A stretch of 64,000 nt of DNA from CAYMCO01 sp964388955. Its GTDB lineage: Bacteria > Chloroflexota > Anaerolineae > Anaerolineales > E44-bin32. This document shows, one piece after another, positions 1 through 10,000 of this stretch. Under the pieces are notes generated by a model, which was given only the letters and a program-made list of their open reading frames with translations, was not told the DNA's origin and made no database searches. How positions within the stretch are numbered: the stretch's first letter is position 1; every line of letters starts with the position of its first letter. The stretch covers positions 62,001 to 126,000 of the forward strand of contig CAYMCO010000002.1 of NCBI GenBank assembly GCA_964388955.1, read 5' to 3'. The position numbers and the translations under genes were made by a program.

Positions 1-1896
1 TTGGGGGCGATGCTCGCAGGCGCCAAATACCGCGGCGAGTTCGAGGAGCGATTGAAGGCGGTCCTCAAGGAGATCGAGCAATCCGAGGGGAAGATTCTTC
101 TTTTCATCGACGAGATGCACACTCTGGTGGGCGCGGGGGCGGCGGAGGGGGCGATTGACGCGAGCAATATGCTCAAACCGCTGCTGGCCAGAGGCGAGCT
201 GCACGCCATCGGCGCCACGACCCTGGACGAATATCGGAAGCACATCGAGAAGGACGCCGCGCTGGAACGTCGCTTCCAGCCCGTGTACATCGACGAGCCG
301 GATGTCGAAGACACCGTCAGCATCCTGCGCGGGCTCAAAGGCCGTTATGAGGTCCATCATGGGGTGCGGATCACCGACAGCGCGGTGATCGCCGCAGCGA
401 CACTCAGTCATCGATATATCTCCGACCGCTTCCTTCCGGACAAAGCCATTGACCTTATCGACGAGGCCGCCAGCCGCTTGCGCATGCAGATCGACAGCAA
501 GCCGGCGGAGCTCGATGAAGTGGACCGGGAGATCATGCAGCGGGAGATCGAGCGCGAGGCGTTGAGGAAGGAGAAAGACGAGGCAAGCAAGGCGCGCCTG
601 GAGACGTTGGAGAAGGAGCTTGCCGATCTAAAGGAGCAGAGCGCGCAATTGACCGCTCGCTGGCAGGCAGAGCAGGAAGCCATCCAGCGTGTGCGGAATA
701 TCAAGGAAGAGATCGACCAGGCCCAGCTCCAGATCGAGCAGGCGGAACGCGCCGTGGATTTGGAGCGCGCTGCGGAGCTGCGCTACACCAAATTGCGCCA
801 ACTCGAGGGGGAGCTCGTGGCGGCGGAGGTGGACTTGAGCGAACTCCAGGAGCAGGGAGCGCTCCTCAAGGAGGAAGTCGACGCCGAGGATATCGCAGAG
901 GTTGTGAGCAAATGGACGGGAATCCCCGTCAGCAAGCTGCTGGAAGGCGAGATCGAGAAGCTGGTGCACATGGAGGATCGATTGCACCAGCGGGTGGTCG
1001 GACAGGATGAGGCGGTGCACGCTGTTGCGGCGGCGGTGCGCCGCAGCCGTTCCGGCCTGCAGGATCCCAACCGGCCTATCGGCTCGTTCATCTTCCTTGG
1101 GCCCACCGGCGTGGGCAAGACCGAACTGGCGCGCGCCCTGGCGGAATTCCTCTTTGACGACGAGCGCAACATGACTCGCATTGATATGAGCGAGTACCAG
1201 GAGCGGCACACCGTGGCGCGGCTGATCGGCGCCCCGCCGGGATACGTGGGGTTCGAGGAGGGCGGCCAATTGACGGAGGCGGTCCGCCGCCGCCCATACA
1301 GCGTGGTGCTGCTGGATGAGATCGAGAAGGCGCACCCGGAGGTCTTCAATCTGTTCCTGCAGGTGCTGGATGAGGGCCGGCTGACCGACGGCCATGGGCG
1401 TACCGTCGATTTCCGCAATACTGTGATCATCATGACCAGCAATATCGGCAGCCACTTCATCATGGATCTTGAGGATGAAGCCGAAATCCGCGAAAAGGTG
1501 ATGGAGCAGTTGCGCAAGGAATTCCGGCCTGAGTTCCTCAACCGTGTGGATGAGGTGGTGATCTTCCATCGGCTGACGCGTGAGAATCTGCGGGCGATCA
1601 CCAACATCCAATTGGGTAGGCTCAGCGAGCGACTCGCCCAGCGGAATGTCTCCATAGCGCTCACTCCGGCGGCCACCGATCTGCTCATCGACGAGGGATA
1701 TGATCCGGTATTCGGAGCGCGGCCCCTGAAACGGGTCCTGCAGCGCAGGATCGTGGATGAATTGGCCATGCGTTTGATCCAGGGGGACATACGCGAAGGC
1801 GACCACGTGCTGGTGGATGCCGAAGACGGCGAGCTGACCTTCTCGGTCGCCGAGCCCGCCCCCGCCGAAGGCGAACCGATCATGGGTGCCGTGTAG
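1..1896 (+). CDS. clpB: ATP-dependent disaggregase ClpB, 5'-truncated
   Basis: The AAA+ disaggregase ClpB works with DnaK/DnaJ/GrpE to pull proteins out of aggregates. The reading frame is open at the window edge; comparison with ClpB from memory suggests about the first 250 residues, including the N-domain and first Walker A, are missing. Visible in order: the rest of AAA-1 with Walker B (LLFIDEMHTLVGAG) and the arginine finger region ALERRF, the coiled-coil M-domain (about residues 170-290), then AAA-2 with Walker A GPTGVGKT at 367-374, the pore loop GYVGFEEGG and Walker B VVLLDEIEKAHP, and the C-terminal small domain. The M-domain separates ClpB from ClpA and ClpC. The first codon (TTG) is internal, not a start. 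The next gene is convergent. Confidence 0.97.
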   Translation: MGAMLAGAKYRGEFEERLKAVLKEIEQSEGKILLFIDEMHTLVGAGAAEGAIDASNMLKPLLARGELHAIGATTLDEYRKHIEKDAALERRFQPVYIDEPDVEDTVSILRGLKGRYEVHHGVRITDSAVIAAATLSHRYISDRFLPDKAIDLIDEAASRLRMQIDSKPAELDEVDREIMQREIEREALRKEKDEASKARLETLEKELADLKEQSAQLTARWQAEQEAIQRVRNIKEEIDQAQLQIEQAERAVDLERAAELRYTKLRQLEGELVAAEVDLSELQEQGALLKEEVDAEDIAEVVSKWTGIPVSKLLEGEIEKLVHMEDRLHQRVVGQDEAVHAVAAAVRRSRSGLQDPNRPIGSFIFLGPTGVGKTELARALAEFLFDDERNMTRIDMSEYQERHTVARLIGAPPGYVGFEEGGQLTEAVRRRPYSVVLLDEIEKAHPEVFNLFLQVLDEGRLTDGHGRTVDFRNTVIIMTSNIGSHFIMDLEDEAEIREKVMEQLRKEFRPEFLNRVDEVVIFHRLTRENLRAITNIQLGRLSERLAQRNVSIALTPAATDLLIDEGYDPVFGARPLKRVLQRRIVDELAMRLIQGDIREGDHVLVDAEDGELTFSVAEPAPAEGEPIMGAV

Positions 1897-2077
1897 GATC
1901 GGCCGGCTGACTAACGAGGTGCCTCGCGCCCGGTATCGACCTGAATGGCCACACCCGCGCTGTACCGGGCGCGCCATGCGGTTGGCGCGCCAAGTGTACA
2001 GCGATGAACTTTCGGCGTTTCAGCGACAGTCAAAAGGACCTATGTCGCCAGGAAATCCGGCCCCGTGTTCCCCGGAG

Positions 2078-3265
2078 TCATCGGCCCCTTGCTGAATCGG
2101 ATTGCAGCTGCAGGAAGCGCATCACATCTCTGCGGCGCAGCATGCCTTCCAGTCGCTGATCATGCACGACGGGGAGTTGGCGGACGTCCGCTTCCGTCAT
2201 CTTGCGCAACGCATCCCCGGCGTCCTCATCCGTATCAACCACGACCAACTTGCCTTTGGGAGTCATGATATCCCGCACCTGTGTGCTCTCCCATTCCGAG
2301 CGGGGCACGGAGCGGACATCGTCCAGACAGACAATCCCCACTAGTTGGTCCCCATCCATGACCGGGAAGGCGTGCTCGTCCGATTTCATCACTCGGTCAT
2401 GCACCAGGCTCTCGACGGTGATTTCAGGTGACGCCGTCGGAGTATCAGAGCGCATCATTCGCGAGACGGTGACGCCCTCCAGTACGTCCTGTACGACGAT
2501 CTGTCGATAGCTTTGCTGGGAGGCGTTGTCCAGAAACCAGCCGATGAATGCCAGCCAGAGGCCGCTCACCAAGCCAGTGCCGAGCAGCGGGATTCGGGCG
2601 CCGAAGGCCATCGAGATCCCGGCGAGGATCATCAGCCAGGCGATTCCCCGGCCGACCATGGATGCCAGATATGTGGCGCGCCGTAGGTTGCCGGTGACAC
2701 CCCATATGATCGAACGCAGAACCCGGCCCCCGTCCAGCGGGAATCCGGGGATCAGGTTGAAGATGCCGACTGTGATATTAATGGGGCCCAACCAAACCAG
2801 CAGGGTGGTCAGCGGGCTCAGTTGCCCGATGACTTGCCCAGGATTCTGCAGCGAGCCCTGTACCGTACTGGAGGTCAGGCCGCTCGCCAAGATAAACAAG
2901 ATTCCCACGATGAAACTCGTCAGCGGCCCCACGATGGTGATCAGGAATTCAGCCCCGGGTGACTCTGGGTCGCGTTGGATATTGGAGACGCCGCCAAAAA
3001 GAAAGAGTGTGATGCTGCGCACCTCCACACCTTGTGTACGGGCGACCAGTGAATGGGCCAACTCGTGCGCCAGCACAGAAGCGAAGAACAGCAGCGCCGC
3101 AATTATCCCTGTGCCCCATCGGAGGGTCGAGCCCCAATCGCGATGATACTGGCCAAATATACTCGCGAGATTCCAGGTGACCAACAAGAAGATTACCAGC
3201 CAGCTCCAATCTATGCGGATATCGATCCCGAATAGACGGCCAATCCGAATACCACTTCTGCCCAT
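2078..3265 (-). CDS. Site-2 protease (M50) family zinc metalloprotease with CBS pair
   Basis: Predicted membrane metalloprotease of 395 residues that cuts substrates within or near the membrane. The zinc site HELAH lies at residues 67-71 in a membrane helix, and the second metal-ligand motif PGFPLDGGR carries Asp178. Several hydrophobic segments fill residues 18-235. The C-terminal third (about 255-385) looks like two CBS domains, which in this M50 subgroup usually bind nucleotides and may gate activity. It begins at an ATG on the minus strand and converges on clpB. The substrate is unknown; anti-sigma factors are typical for the family, but none lies next to it. Confidence 0.9.
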   Translation of the reverse strand: MGRSGIRIGRLFGIDIRIDWSWLVIFLLVTWNLASIFGQYHRDWGSTLRWGTGIIAALLFFASVLAHELAHSLVARTQGVEVRSITLFLFGGVSNIQRDPESPGAEFLITIVGPLTSFIVGILFILASGLTSSTVQGSLQNPGQVIGQLSPLTTLLVWLGPINITVGIFNLIPGFPLDGGRVLRSIIWGVTGNLRRATYLASMVGRGIAWLMILAGISMAFGARIPLLGTGLVSGLWLAFIGWFLDNASQQSYRQIVVQDVLEGVTVSRMMRSDTPTASPEITVESLVHDRVMKSDEHAFPVMDGDQLVGIVCLDDVRSVPRSEWESTQVRDIMTPKGKLVVVDTDEDAGDALRKMTEADVRQLPVVHDQRLEGMLRRRDVMRFLQLQSDSARGR

Positions 3266-4039
3266 GATCGCCTCCTTGTCTTGTGAGTGGCACCCCGCCG
3301 CTTTCCATCAGTCATTTCGTTGGCCAATCCGGTTTCCTGTCGACGGCCATTATGCCCGCTTTCAAGATTTCAGGCGGAAGGCCCGGTGCTGCCGGACAGC
3401 AGGGTCCAGGTCGAGAGTTGGGGTTCAGCCGTTCCTATCGTTTGATCCGACCACTCCCTTGCGGCGATCGCAGTGGTCAGGTCACCGCGTGCCAGATTGG
3501 GCGCGGTCGCATTGCATTCTACCCTTACAATAGCCGTTCTCGGTTTCCAACATCTTGCTGAGAACGGGACGTTCTTTCCATATTCTCGCTGAGCTTCGGG
3601 GATCGTCGGATGAATTGGCTCGCATGATTGAACTTGCCTCTCAGGGAGGCTGGGAGCATTCGGCCCCCACCTCGAATCGGGGGGCATCCCGCTCCGACCG
3701 GAAATGCTCCCTCCGTCGGTTGACGGATTGTCTGCAGACCAGGTTGCGCAGATGCCCCGCCGCACCGGGGTCCGCATGCGCTCGCTGGTCGGTTTCTCGC
3801 CGTGGACTGGAGCGAAGGGCCGAAAGAGAAAATCTAGCAAGATTCACCGGCGAGGTTGCGATCATTTATACACTTACCTCCGCTAGCATCTGGATACAAA
3901 TCGGCGAGAGGGAAGAATGCGTCATTCTAGTCATGGGCCCGGCGGTTTCGAACTTCATCGGGCAGGGGGAGCGCGAGCCCAATCAGGAATCGGGAATGAG
4001 CGCAAGTTTCCTCCAACACCATGAAGGGAGGTGAAGGAA
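3266..4039. other. Non-coding stretch between the M50 protease and the YtxH-like gene
   Basis: About 770 bases between divergent genes. The open frames here give Arg/Ser/Cys-rich translations with no recognisable domain and no good ribosome-binding site. I saw no tRNA, strong terminator or repeat. It should contain promoters for both flanking genes, but I cannot place them with confidence. Confidence 0.5.
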
Positions 4040-4363
4040 ATGGAAGAGAGAGAAAGGAGAAACGGAAGCACCCGACCGTTCATAATAGGGTTCCTCGCAG
4101 GAGCGTTGGGGGCAGCGGCGACGAGCATGCTGTACGCCCCTCGATCCGGGGAGGAGACGAAGGCCCAGATCCGCGCGAGGGCGCAAGAACTTCGCAAGGA
4201 TGCCAGGGAAACCATCGACCGTGGCCAGAGCTCGGCGCGGGAACTTGTGTCTGAGGCCGGGATGACCGTGGCTGAGTGGCTGGAGGAGGGGTCCCGGGTC
4301 TTGAAAGAGGAGGCTGGGGAGCTGAGGGCTGCGGCACCGGAAGACGAAGTCACCCCGGCGTAG
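4040..4363 (+). CDS. YtxH domain-containing small membrane-anchored protein
   Basis: A 107-residue protein with one N-terminal hydrophobic segment (FIIGFLAGALGAAATSMLYA), then APRSGEE and a long charged amphipathic helix. This is the YtxH/gas-vesicle-like architecture: the hydrophobic segment followed by APxSGxETR is the family signature. Such proteins are linked to general stress in Bacillus, but their molecular role is unclear. The start is decided by the ribosome-binding site: GGGAGGTGA ends about five bases before the ATG at 4040, whereas an in-frame GTG at 4031 lies inside that site. The acidic end (EDEV) is unremarkable. Confidence 0.8.
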   Translation: MEERERRNGSTRPFIIGFLAGALGAAATSMLYAPRSGEETKAQIRARAQELRKDARETIDRGQSSARELVSEAGMTVAEWLEEGSRVLKEEAGELRAAAPEDEVTPA

Positions 4364-4634
4364 TCCATGCGGCGGGATTGGTTACGGGGTCGTGCGTGGT
4401 GCTCCCACCAGCCTCGCTGTTGAGAGTGTCACTGCGTTCCCCATTGCGGGCTCAGGGCAAAAGGGGCCCGTGGCAAGGTGGGCGGTCGCCACAAGCAAAT
4501 ACGTGCCGTCAAAAGTGCAACAGTCACCCGGCGGCCTTGTGCAGTTTGCGGCTTGATTGGGCGCAGTGAGAGATGCATCTGGCCGGATCCAGCGGGTGGA
4601 CCTGAGGAAGCAGGACGATGGTGGTGATAGCAGT

Positions 4635-5069
4635 ATGAGAAAAGCAAACGGATCCAGGGATCTGCAGGCAAACGGATCGCCCGATGAATCCAACACGGGG
4701 GCGGCAATCCTGCTCGTTGAGCCGGATGCCGATCTGCGGAGGGTAATCGCGGCCAGCCTGCGGATCTATGACTGGAAGGTCATCCAGGCCACCTCGCCAT
4801 CCAGCGCGGCAGACAAGCTCGATGAGGGGAAAGTGGATGTTCTGCTGCTCGGCGTGGGCTCGTCTCCTGAGACCAACACAGAACTTGTCGAAGCCTATCG
4901 TGAGGGGGAATATAAGGACGGAGGCGTTGGAATGGTTCTGCTGATGACTTCTCACCGCATCCAGGAGCGGTGGCGCGAGATCCTCAGGCCGGATGGAGTT
5001 ATCTACAAACCCTTTGACATGCGGTACCTCTGCCAGCGCATCGCAAAGCTCATCGAGGCGAGAGGCTAG
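4635..5069 (+). CDS. Receiver-like protein lacking the phosphoacceptor aspartate
   Basis: A 144-residue single-domain protein with the CheY-like fold pattern. The acidic pocket is partly kept (ILLVEPDAD, residues 26-33), the conserved Thr is in LLMTSH (T105) and the conserved Lys is in IYKPFD (K125). At the phosphorylation position the motif reads VDVLLLGVGSSP, so Gly73 replaces Asp. It cannot be phosphorylated in the usual way and is probably a pseudo-receiver acting by protein contact. There is no output domain and no histidine kinase nearby. The chosen ATG is the best of several; an in-frame ATG 26 codons upstream would add a basic, non-conserved extension. Confidence 0.7.
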   Translation: MRKANGSRDLQANGSPDESNTGAAILLVEPDADLRRVIAASLRIYDWKVIQATSPSSAADKLDEGKVDVLLLGVGSSPETNTELVEAYREGEYKDGGVGMVLLMTSHRIQERWREILRPDGVIYKPFDMRYLCQRIAKLIEARG

Positions 5070-5221
5070 GGAGTTTTGCCTCGCGAACCTGCCCCTTTTT
5101 CTGGAACATGTTAGTATATGGGGGAAAAGCGACTTCGAACCGTTTCCCGGTCGTGTACAATTGTGTATCCTCCCCATTGGGGGGAGGAGAGAAAATCGAA
5201 AGTAGAAGGTGAAGAGCATTC

Positions 5222-6754
5222 ATGGAGATTGCCTTAATGGAAAACCAAGCTGAGAGGGACCAAGAAGAGCATGAAGAGCATGAAGAGCAGTCAGAGGGAG
5301 AAGATCGGTACAACCGGTTCAAGCAATTATTGGATGAATATGAGTACGAAAGCCCACGCCGGGGCGAATTGCTCGAGGGTGAAGTTCTCAGAGTGGATGA
5401 CGATAGCATCCTGGTAGATGTGGGGGCGAAACGCGACGCGGTAGTGCCCCGCAAGGACCTCTCGAGGCTGGAAGAGGAAGAGCTCGGCAAGATTTCTCGC
5501 GGAGACCGGGTCCCGGTTCGGGTGATACGAGCGCCCGATCGCATAAACGACCGCCTGCTGGTCTCCCTGAGCAGGGGGCTGGAGAAGGAGGATTGGGATA
5601 AGGCGCAAGAGCTGCTCGACAGCGGTGAGGTGATCGAGCTGGAAGTGGTCGGGGTGAACAAGGGTGGGCTGCTTGCGGAGTTCGGCCGGCTGCGCGGTTT
5701 CATCCCTAATTCGCACACCCCCGGAATGATCCCGGGGGCAGATCGACAGAAGAAGACCGACATCAAGCGAGAAATCATCGGAGAGACGATCCCTCTCACT
5801 GTCTTGGAAGTAAACCGCCGGCGCAAACGGTTGATTCTTTCCGGCAAGATTGCCGAGCAGAAGGAGCGGAAGAAGCGGCTGGAGGAGCTCCAGGTAGGCC
5901 AGACGGTCAAAGGTACAGTCACCAACCTTGTGGATTTCGGCGCCTTCATCGATCTGGGGGCCGTCGACGGGTTGCTGCATATTTCGGAGATCGCCTGGCA
6001 CGAAGTCGATGACCCTGCTGACGAGCTATCCGTGGGCGAGGAACTCGAGGTTATGGTTCAGAACGTCGATGTGGAGCGCGAGCGGGTGAGTTTGAGCCTC
6101 AAGGCGCTGCTGCCGAGCCCCTGGGATACCCTGACCGAGCGCTACAACGTGGGCGACCTTGTCGAAGGCCGCGTGACAAACGTCACTGATTTCGGTGCCT
6201 TTGTGGAGCTCGAGGATGGGCTGGAAGGCTTGATCCACAAGAGCGAAATGGGCGTAGTAGGGTTCGGCTCGCCGGAGGTCAGCCTGCATCCCAACGACAC
6301 CGTACTGGTGCGCATCATTGACCTGGATCCCGAGAACAAGCGCATCGGGTTGAGCACCAGCCGGGTGACATATGAAGAGGAACTCGCGTGGATGGAGAGG
6401 CGCAGGGAGGCGGAAGCCGAAGCCGAGACCCCCGAGCCAAAGGCGCAGGCAACAGCCGCGGTCGAGGAGGAAGGTGAAGAGGAAGCCGCTGAGATCCAGG
6501 AGGCGGCCGGAGAGACGGCCGAGGCACCGGCTCCCCAAGCAGAAGCCACGGAGGCGGTGGGAGAAACCGCCGCCGAAGTCCCCGAAGAGCGCGATGAAAG
6601 GATTGAAACGGGGGATGCTGCCGCCAGCACGGCGGAGGGGACTCTGGGAGATGAGGAGGAGAACGCTGACATAGGTCAGGGGGAGCCAGCGGCAAAGGTT
6701 TCGGATTCTGAGGAGGGAGAGGCAACGGCAGAAGGGGAGCCGGAAGAGGGTTAG
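5222..6754 (+). CDS. rpsA: S1 RNA-binding domain protein (ribosomal protein S1-like)
   Basis: A 510-residue protein with four S1 (OB-fold) repeats at about residues 49-118, 135-208, 225-295 and 310-380. The third and fourth carry the classic GxVTNxxDFGAFV(I)xL and GLxHxSE signatures. In bacteria S1 brings mRNA to the 30S subunit. It is flanked by an acidic N-terminus (about residues 12-28) and a very acidic Ala/Glu-rich tail (390-510) that is probably disordered. Four-domain S1 proteins are common outside Proteobacteria. AGAAGGTGAAGAG precedes the ATG; a second ATG five codons on is possible. It could also be a general S1-domain RNA regulator rather than a ribosomal subunit. Confidence 0.9.
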   Translation: MEIALMENQAERDQEEHEEHEEQSEGEDRYNRFKQLLDEYEYESPRRGELLEGEVLRVDDDSILVDVGAKRDAVVPRKDLSRLEEEELGKISRGDRVPVRVIRAPDRINDRLLVSLSRGLEKEDWDKAQELLDSGEVIELEVVGVNKGGLLAEFGRLRGFIPNSHTPGMIPGADRQKKTDIKREIIGETIPLTVLEVNRRRKRLILSGKIAEQKERKKRLEELQVGQTVKGTVTNLVDFGAFIDLGAVDGLLHISEIAWHEVDDPADELSVGEELEVMVQNVDVERERVSLSLKALLPSPWDTLTERYNVGDLVEGRVTNVTDFGAFVELEDGLEGLIHKSEMGVVGFGSPEVSLHPNDTVLVRIIDLDPENKRIGLSTSRVTYEEELAWMERRREAEAEAETPEPKAQATAAVEEEGEEEAAEIQEAAGETAEAPAPQAEATEAVGETAAEVPEERDERIETGDAAASTAEGTLGDEEENADIGQGEPAAKVSDSEEGEATAEGEPEEG

Positions 6755-7082
6755 ATATTCCCCCGGCCAGCTTACGGACTAGCGTTCCGCCGTTCGCCGC
6801 CGATCCCTATCTCCGGCTGAAGCCTGGACGGCGCCGACTTCAGTGCGCAGCAGCGGGAAAGATCGGCCTCGCTGGTGCGCGCTTGCACGTATGGGCTGAT
6901 AATGGAGCTCGAGGTCCGACGCGAATTCATGATCACCCTGGGCGCGCTTCGCGCGCAGGGCCGGGGCAGATGGGGATGGGACAGGCCCCGACACCGCGCC
7001 CAAGTGCGGAGATGCGCATATCCGCGGCCCTCAATCTGGCGCACCCGAACTGGGGGAACGCGCCTACTATTCAACGGGGACC
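6755..7082. other. Intergenic region with one GC-rich hairpin
   Basis: About 330 bases between the S1 gene and the glucan synthase. The only structure I see is a hairpin at 6937-6959 (GGCGCGC, loop TTC, GCGCGC, closed by CCTG/CAGG). It has no following T-run, so it is at best a weak terminator. No convincing gene or promoter was found. Confidence 0.35.
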
Positions 7083-10000
7083 ATGAGGCCTTCTGGGATT
7101 CTTCTCGGCTATTTTGATGATATAGAGGATGCCCGTGAGGTCATGCGTCAGCTGCTCGGCAAGCAGCTGCGCCGCATCGCGCTCATCCATCGCAACGCCA
7201 ACGGCGGGGTTCAGGTGTACGACCTGTTCCGGCGTGATCAGGTATTTGGCGGTCTGGCCGGCGTCGTCCTCGGGGGTGTGGTGGCGGCGCTGTGGGTGGT
7301 CGGGTACGGGCAGACCGTCGGGCAGCAGCTCGCGCTGAAGGCGATGTGGCCGGTCGGGATCGGCGTTTTGCTGGGAGGGCTCATCGGCTGGGTCTCGGTG
7401 CGGTTCACGCAGATGGGTGTCGATCGCGGGTTGATCCGCCGGCACAGCGGATGGCTCATCCCGGAGGAAACCGTACTGATTCTGCAGCTTTCCTCCAGGC
7501 ATATGGGAAAGGCCATCCGAATCCTTCGACGATCGGGCGAGCCGCAGCCCATGATCTACTCCATCCATCCCGAACGTGAATTTCACAGGCGGGAGATGGC
7601 AGCGAAGGCCGTGCCCCTCGCCACACCCCAGCTCCAACTCCAGGCCCGCACGCTGTCGCGGCAGCATGAACTGGCGCCGCGCCGCGGCCGCAGGGGGCTG
7701 TTGTTCGAGCGCTTGGATGAGGTGAAGACCGTCCTGGATCAGGTATCGCGCGATCTGGGAGAGGCCGACGAGCTGGAGCGCAGCGTCTCGATTTCCGCGG
7801 AGTGGATCCTCGACAATGCCTACATCGTGCGCAGTCACATTCGAGATGTCGAAACCAATCTATCTCGCAAGTTCTATTTGGAACTGCCGGTATTGGCTGG
7901 GGGAGATCTCAAGGGGCATCCGCGGGTATATGAACTGGCGACGGAACTCGTTCGCCTGACCGATGGGCGGCTGGATGAGGAGAATATCCAAGCCTTTGTG
8001 ACCGCATATCAGGAGGGCGCTTGGCTCACCATTGGCGAATTGTGGGCCCTGCCCCTGATGCTGCGCATCGCCTTGATCGAACGGCTGCAGAGATTGATTG
8101 AGCAGGTCGACCGCCGTCTGCGGGAGCACGAATTGGCAGATTTCTGGGCCAATCGATTGCTGGCCACTTCCCGAAACCAGCCCGACCATCTTTTCCAGGC
8201 CTTGGCGGATCTGGCCCAGGACCAGGGGGATCCAAGCTCCTTTTTCGCATCTCACTTGATCGGACATCTGTATGACGAAGAGGCTGCCCTGGTCCCAGTG
8301 CAGAGCTGGCTGGAGCGCCGTTTGAAACGGCCGCTTGCGGATCTCCCACGGGAGGAACAAGCCCGCCAAGCCGGCAGCCAGATCTCGATTGGAAACGCGA
8401 TCACCAGCCTGCGTGAACTCTCGCTCCTGGATTGGCGGGATGTTTTTGAGCGTGAAAGCCGGGTCGAGGGAATCCTGCGGCGAGATCCAGCAGGAACCTA
8501 TGCGCGCATGGACTTCGACACCCGCGATCGCTATAGGCAAGCGGTCGAGGAGGTCGGGCGACACGCCGAAACCCCTGAGTGGACTGTCGCCGATCACTTG
8601 ATCTCGCTGGCGGAAGGACATGGGCAGGATCCCAGGCGGGGGCACGTGGGCTATTACCTCATCGGCGCTGGGCGGCCGGAGTTATTGGGGGCACTGGGAT
8701 GCCCAGAGACTGGCAAATATCGAGTGTTCGGCTGGGTATACCGGCATCACACGGGGCTATACCTGTCCTCCATCGGCGTCCTGACCGGCGCGATACTCGT
8801 GATGCTGTTGGGCATCAGCTCGGCGTTGGAGAGCCAGAGCTTTTGGACCCTCTCGGCGCTGTCTATCCTGGCGCTCTTCCCCAGCAGCCAGCTCGCCCTT
8901 TCCATGATCAACTATCTGGTCACCCGAACCCTGCCCCCGCGCAAACTCCCCAAGATGTCCTTTGAACGTGAAGGGATCCCCACGCAGGCGAGGACCCTGG
9001 TGGTGGTTCCGATCCTGCTGTTGAATGAAAACAGTGTGCGGGAGGAGATTGAAAAGCTCGAAATCCGGTACTTGGCCAATCCAGAGCAGAACCTGCTCTT
9101 CAGCTTGTTCGGGGATTTTGTGGATGCCCCCGAGATGCATATGCCCTCGGATGAGACGTTGAGAGAGGCCGCGGAGCAGGGCATCCGGGCGCTGAATGAA
9201 CGCTACCCGGGGGATCGTTTCTTCTACTTTCACCGTCCGCGCGATTGGTCGGAGACCGAAGGGCGATATATCGGTTGGGAGCGCAAGCGCGGCAAACTCG
9301 CAGAACTCAACGCTCTGTTGGAGGCCGGTGGCGGGCAGGAGAGCGCCGATATCCTGCGGGTCGGCAAGGCCGGCCTGCTCAGCGAAGTGCATTTTGTCAT
9401 CACCTTGGACAGCGACACCCAATTGCCCCCGAACACTGCCAGGCGGATGATCGAGACCATCGCCCATCCGCTCAATCGCCCAGTCTTCGATGAGAACGGC
9501 CGCCTAGTCGAGGGCACCTACACGATCATCCAGCCACGTGTGAGCACCGCCCTCCCAAGCGCCACAGCCACTCCCTTCAGTCGTTTGTTCACCGATCCGG
9601 TGGGTACAGACCCATACACGCAGGCGGTGTCGGATGTGTATCAGGATCTGGCCGGAGAGGGGTCCTACATCGGCAAGGGCATCTACGACGTGCGCGCCTT
9701 TCAACAAATGCTGGCGGATCGATTTCCGGAGGAATTGCTGCTCAGCCACGACCTCATCGAGGGCGCGCACGTGCGGGTTGCCCTGGCGACGGATATCGAG
9801 CTGTTCGACGAGTTCCCGCCCGACTACATGGGATACGCCCGGCGTCAGCACCGCTGGATCCGGGGCGACTGGCAGATCTCCGAGTGGGTCACACCATGGG
9901 TGCCCGGCCCGGATGGGAAGACAGCCCGCAACCCCCTGTCCCTGCTCAACCGCTGGAAGATTCTGGACAATCTGCGCCGGAGCCTGGTCGAACCCGCCAG

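Noticed and set aside
628..1977. Long 449-codon open frame on the minus strand across clpB
   Set aside because: It is the antisense of a clearly conserved ClpB sequence; its translation is His/Leu/Gln-rich and matches nothing.
3555..4034. 159-codon plus-strand frame upstream of the YtxH-like gene
   Set aside because: Arg/Ser/Cys-rich composition, no ribosome-binding site and no recognisable fold.
5102..5221. Promoter with TACAAT at about 5156 before the S1 gene
   Set aside because: No acceptable -35 hexamer at 16-18 bases; evidence too weak to list.
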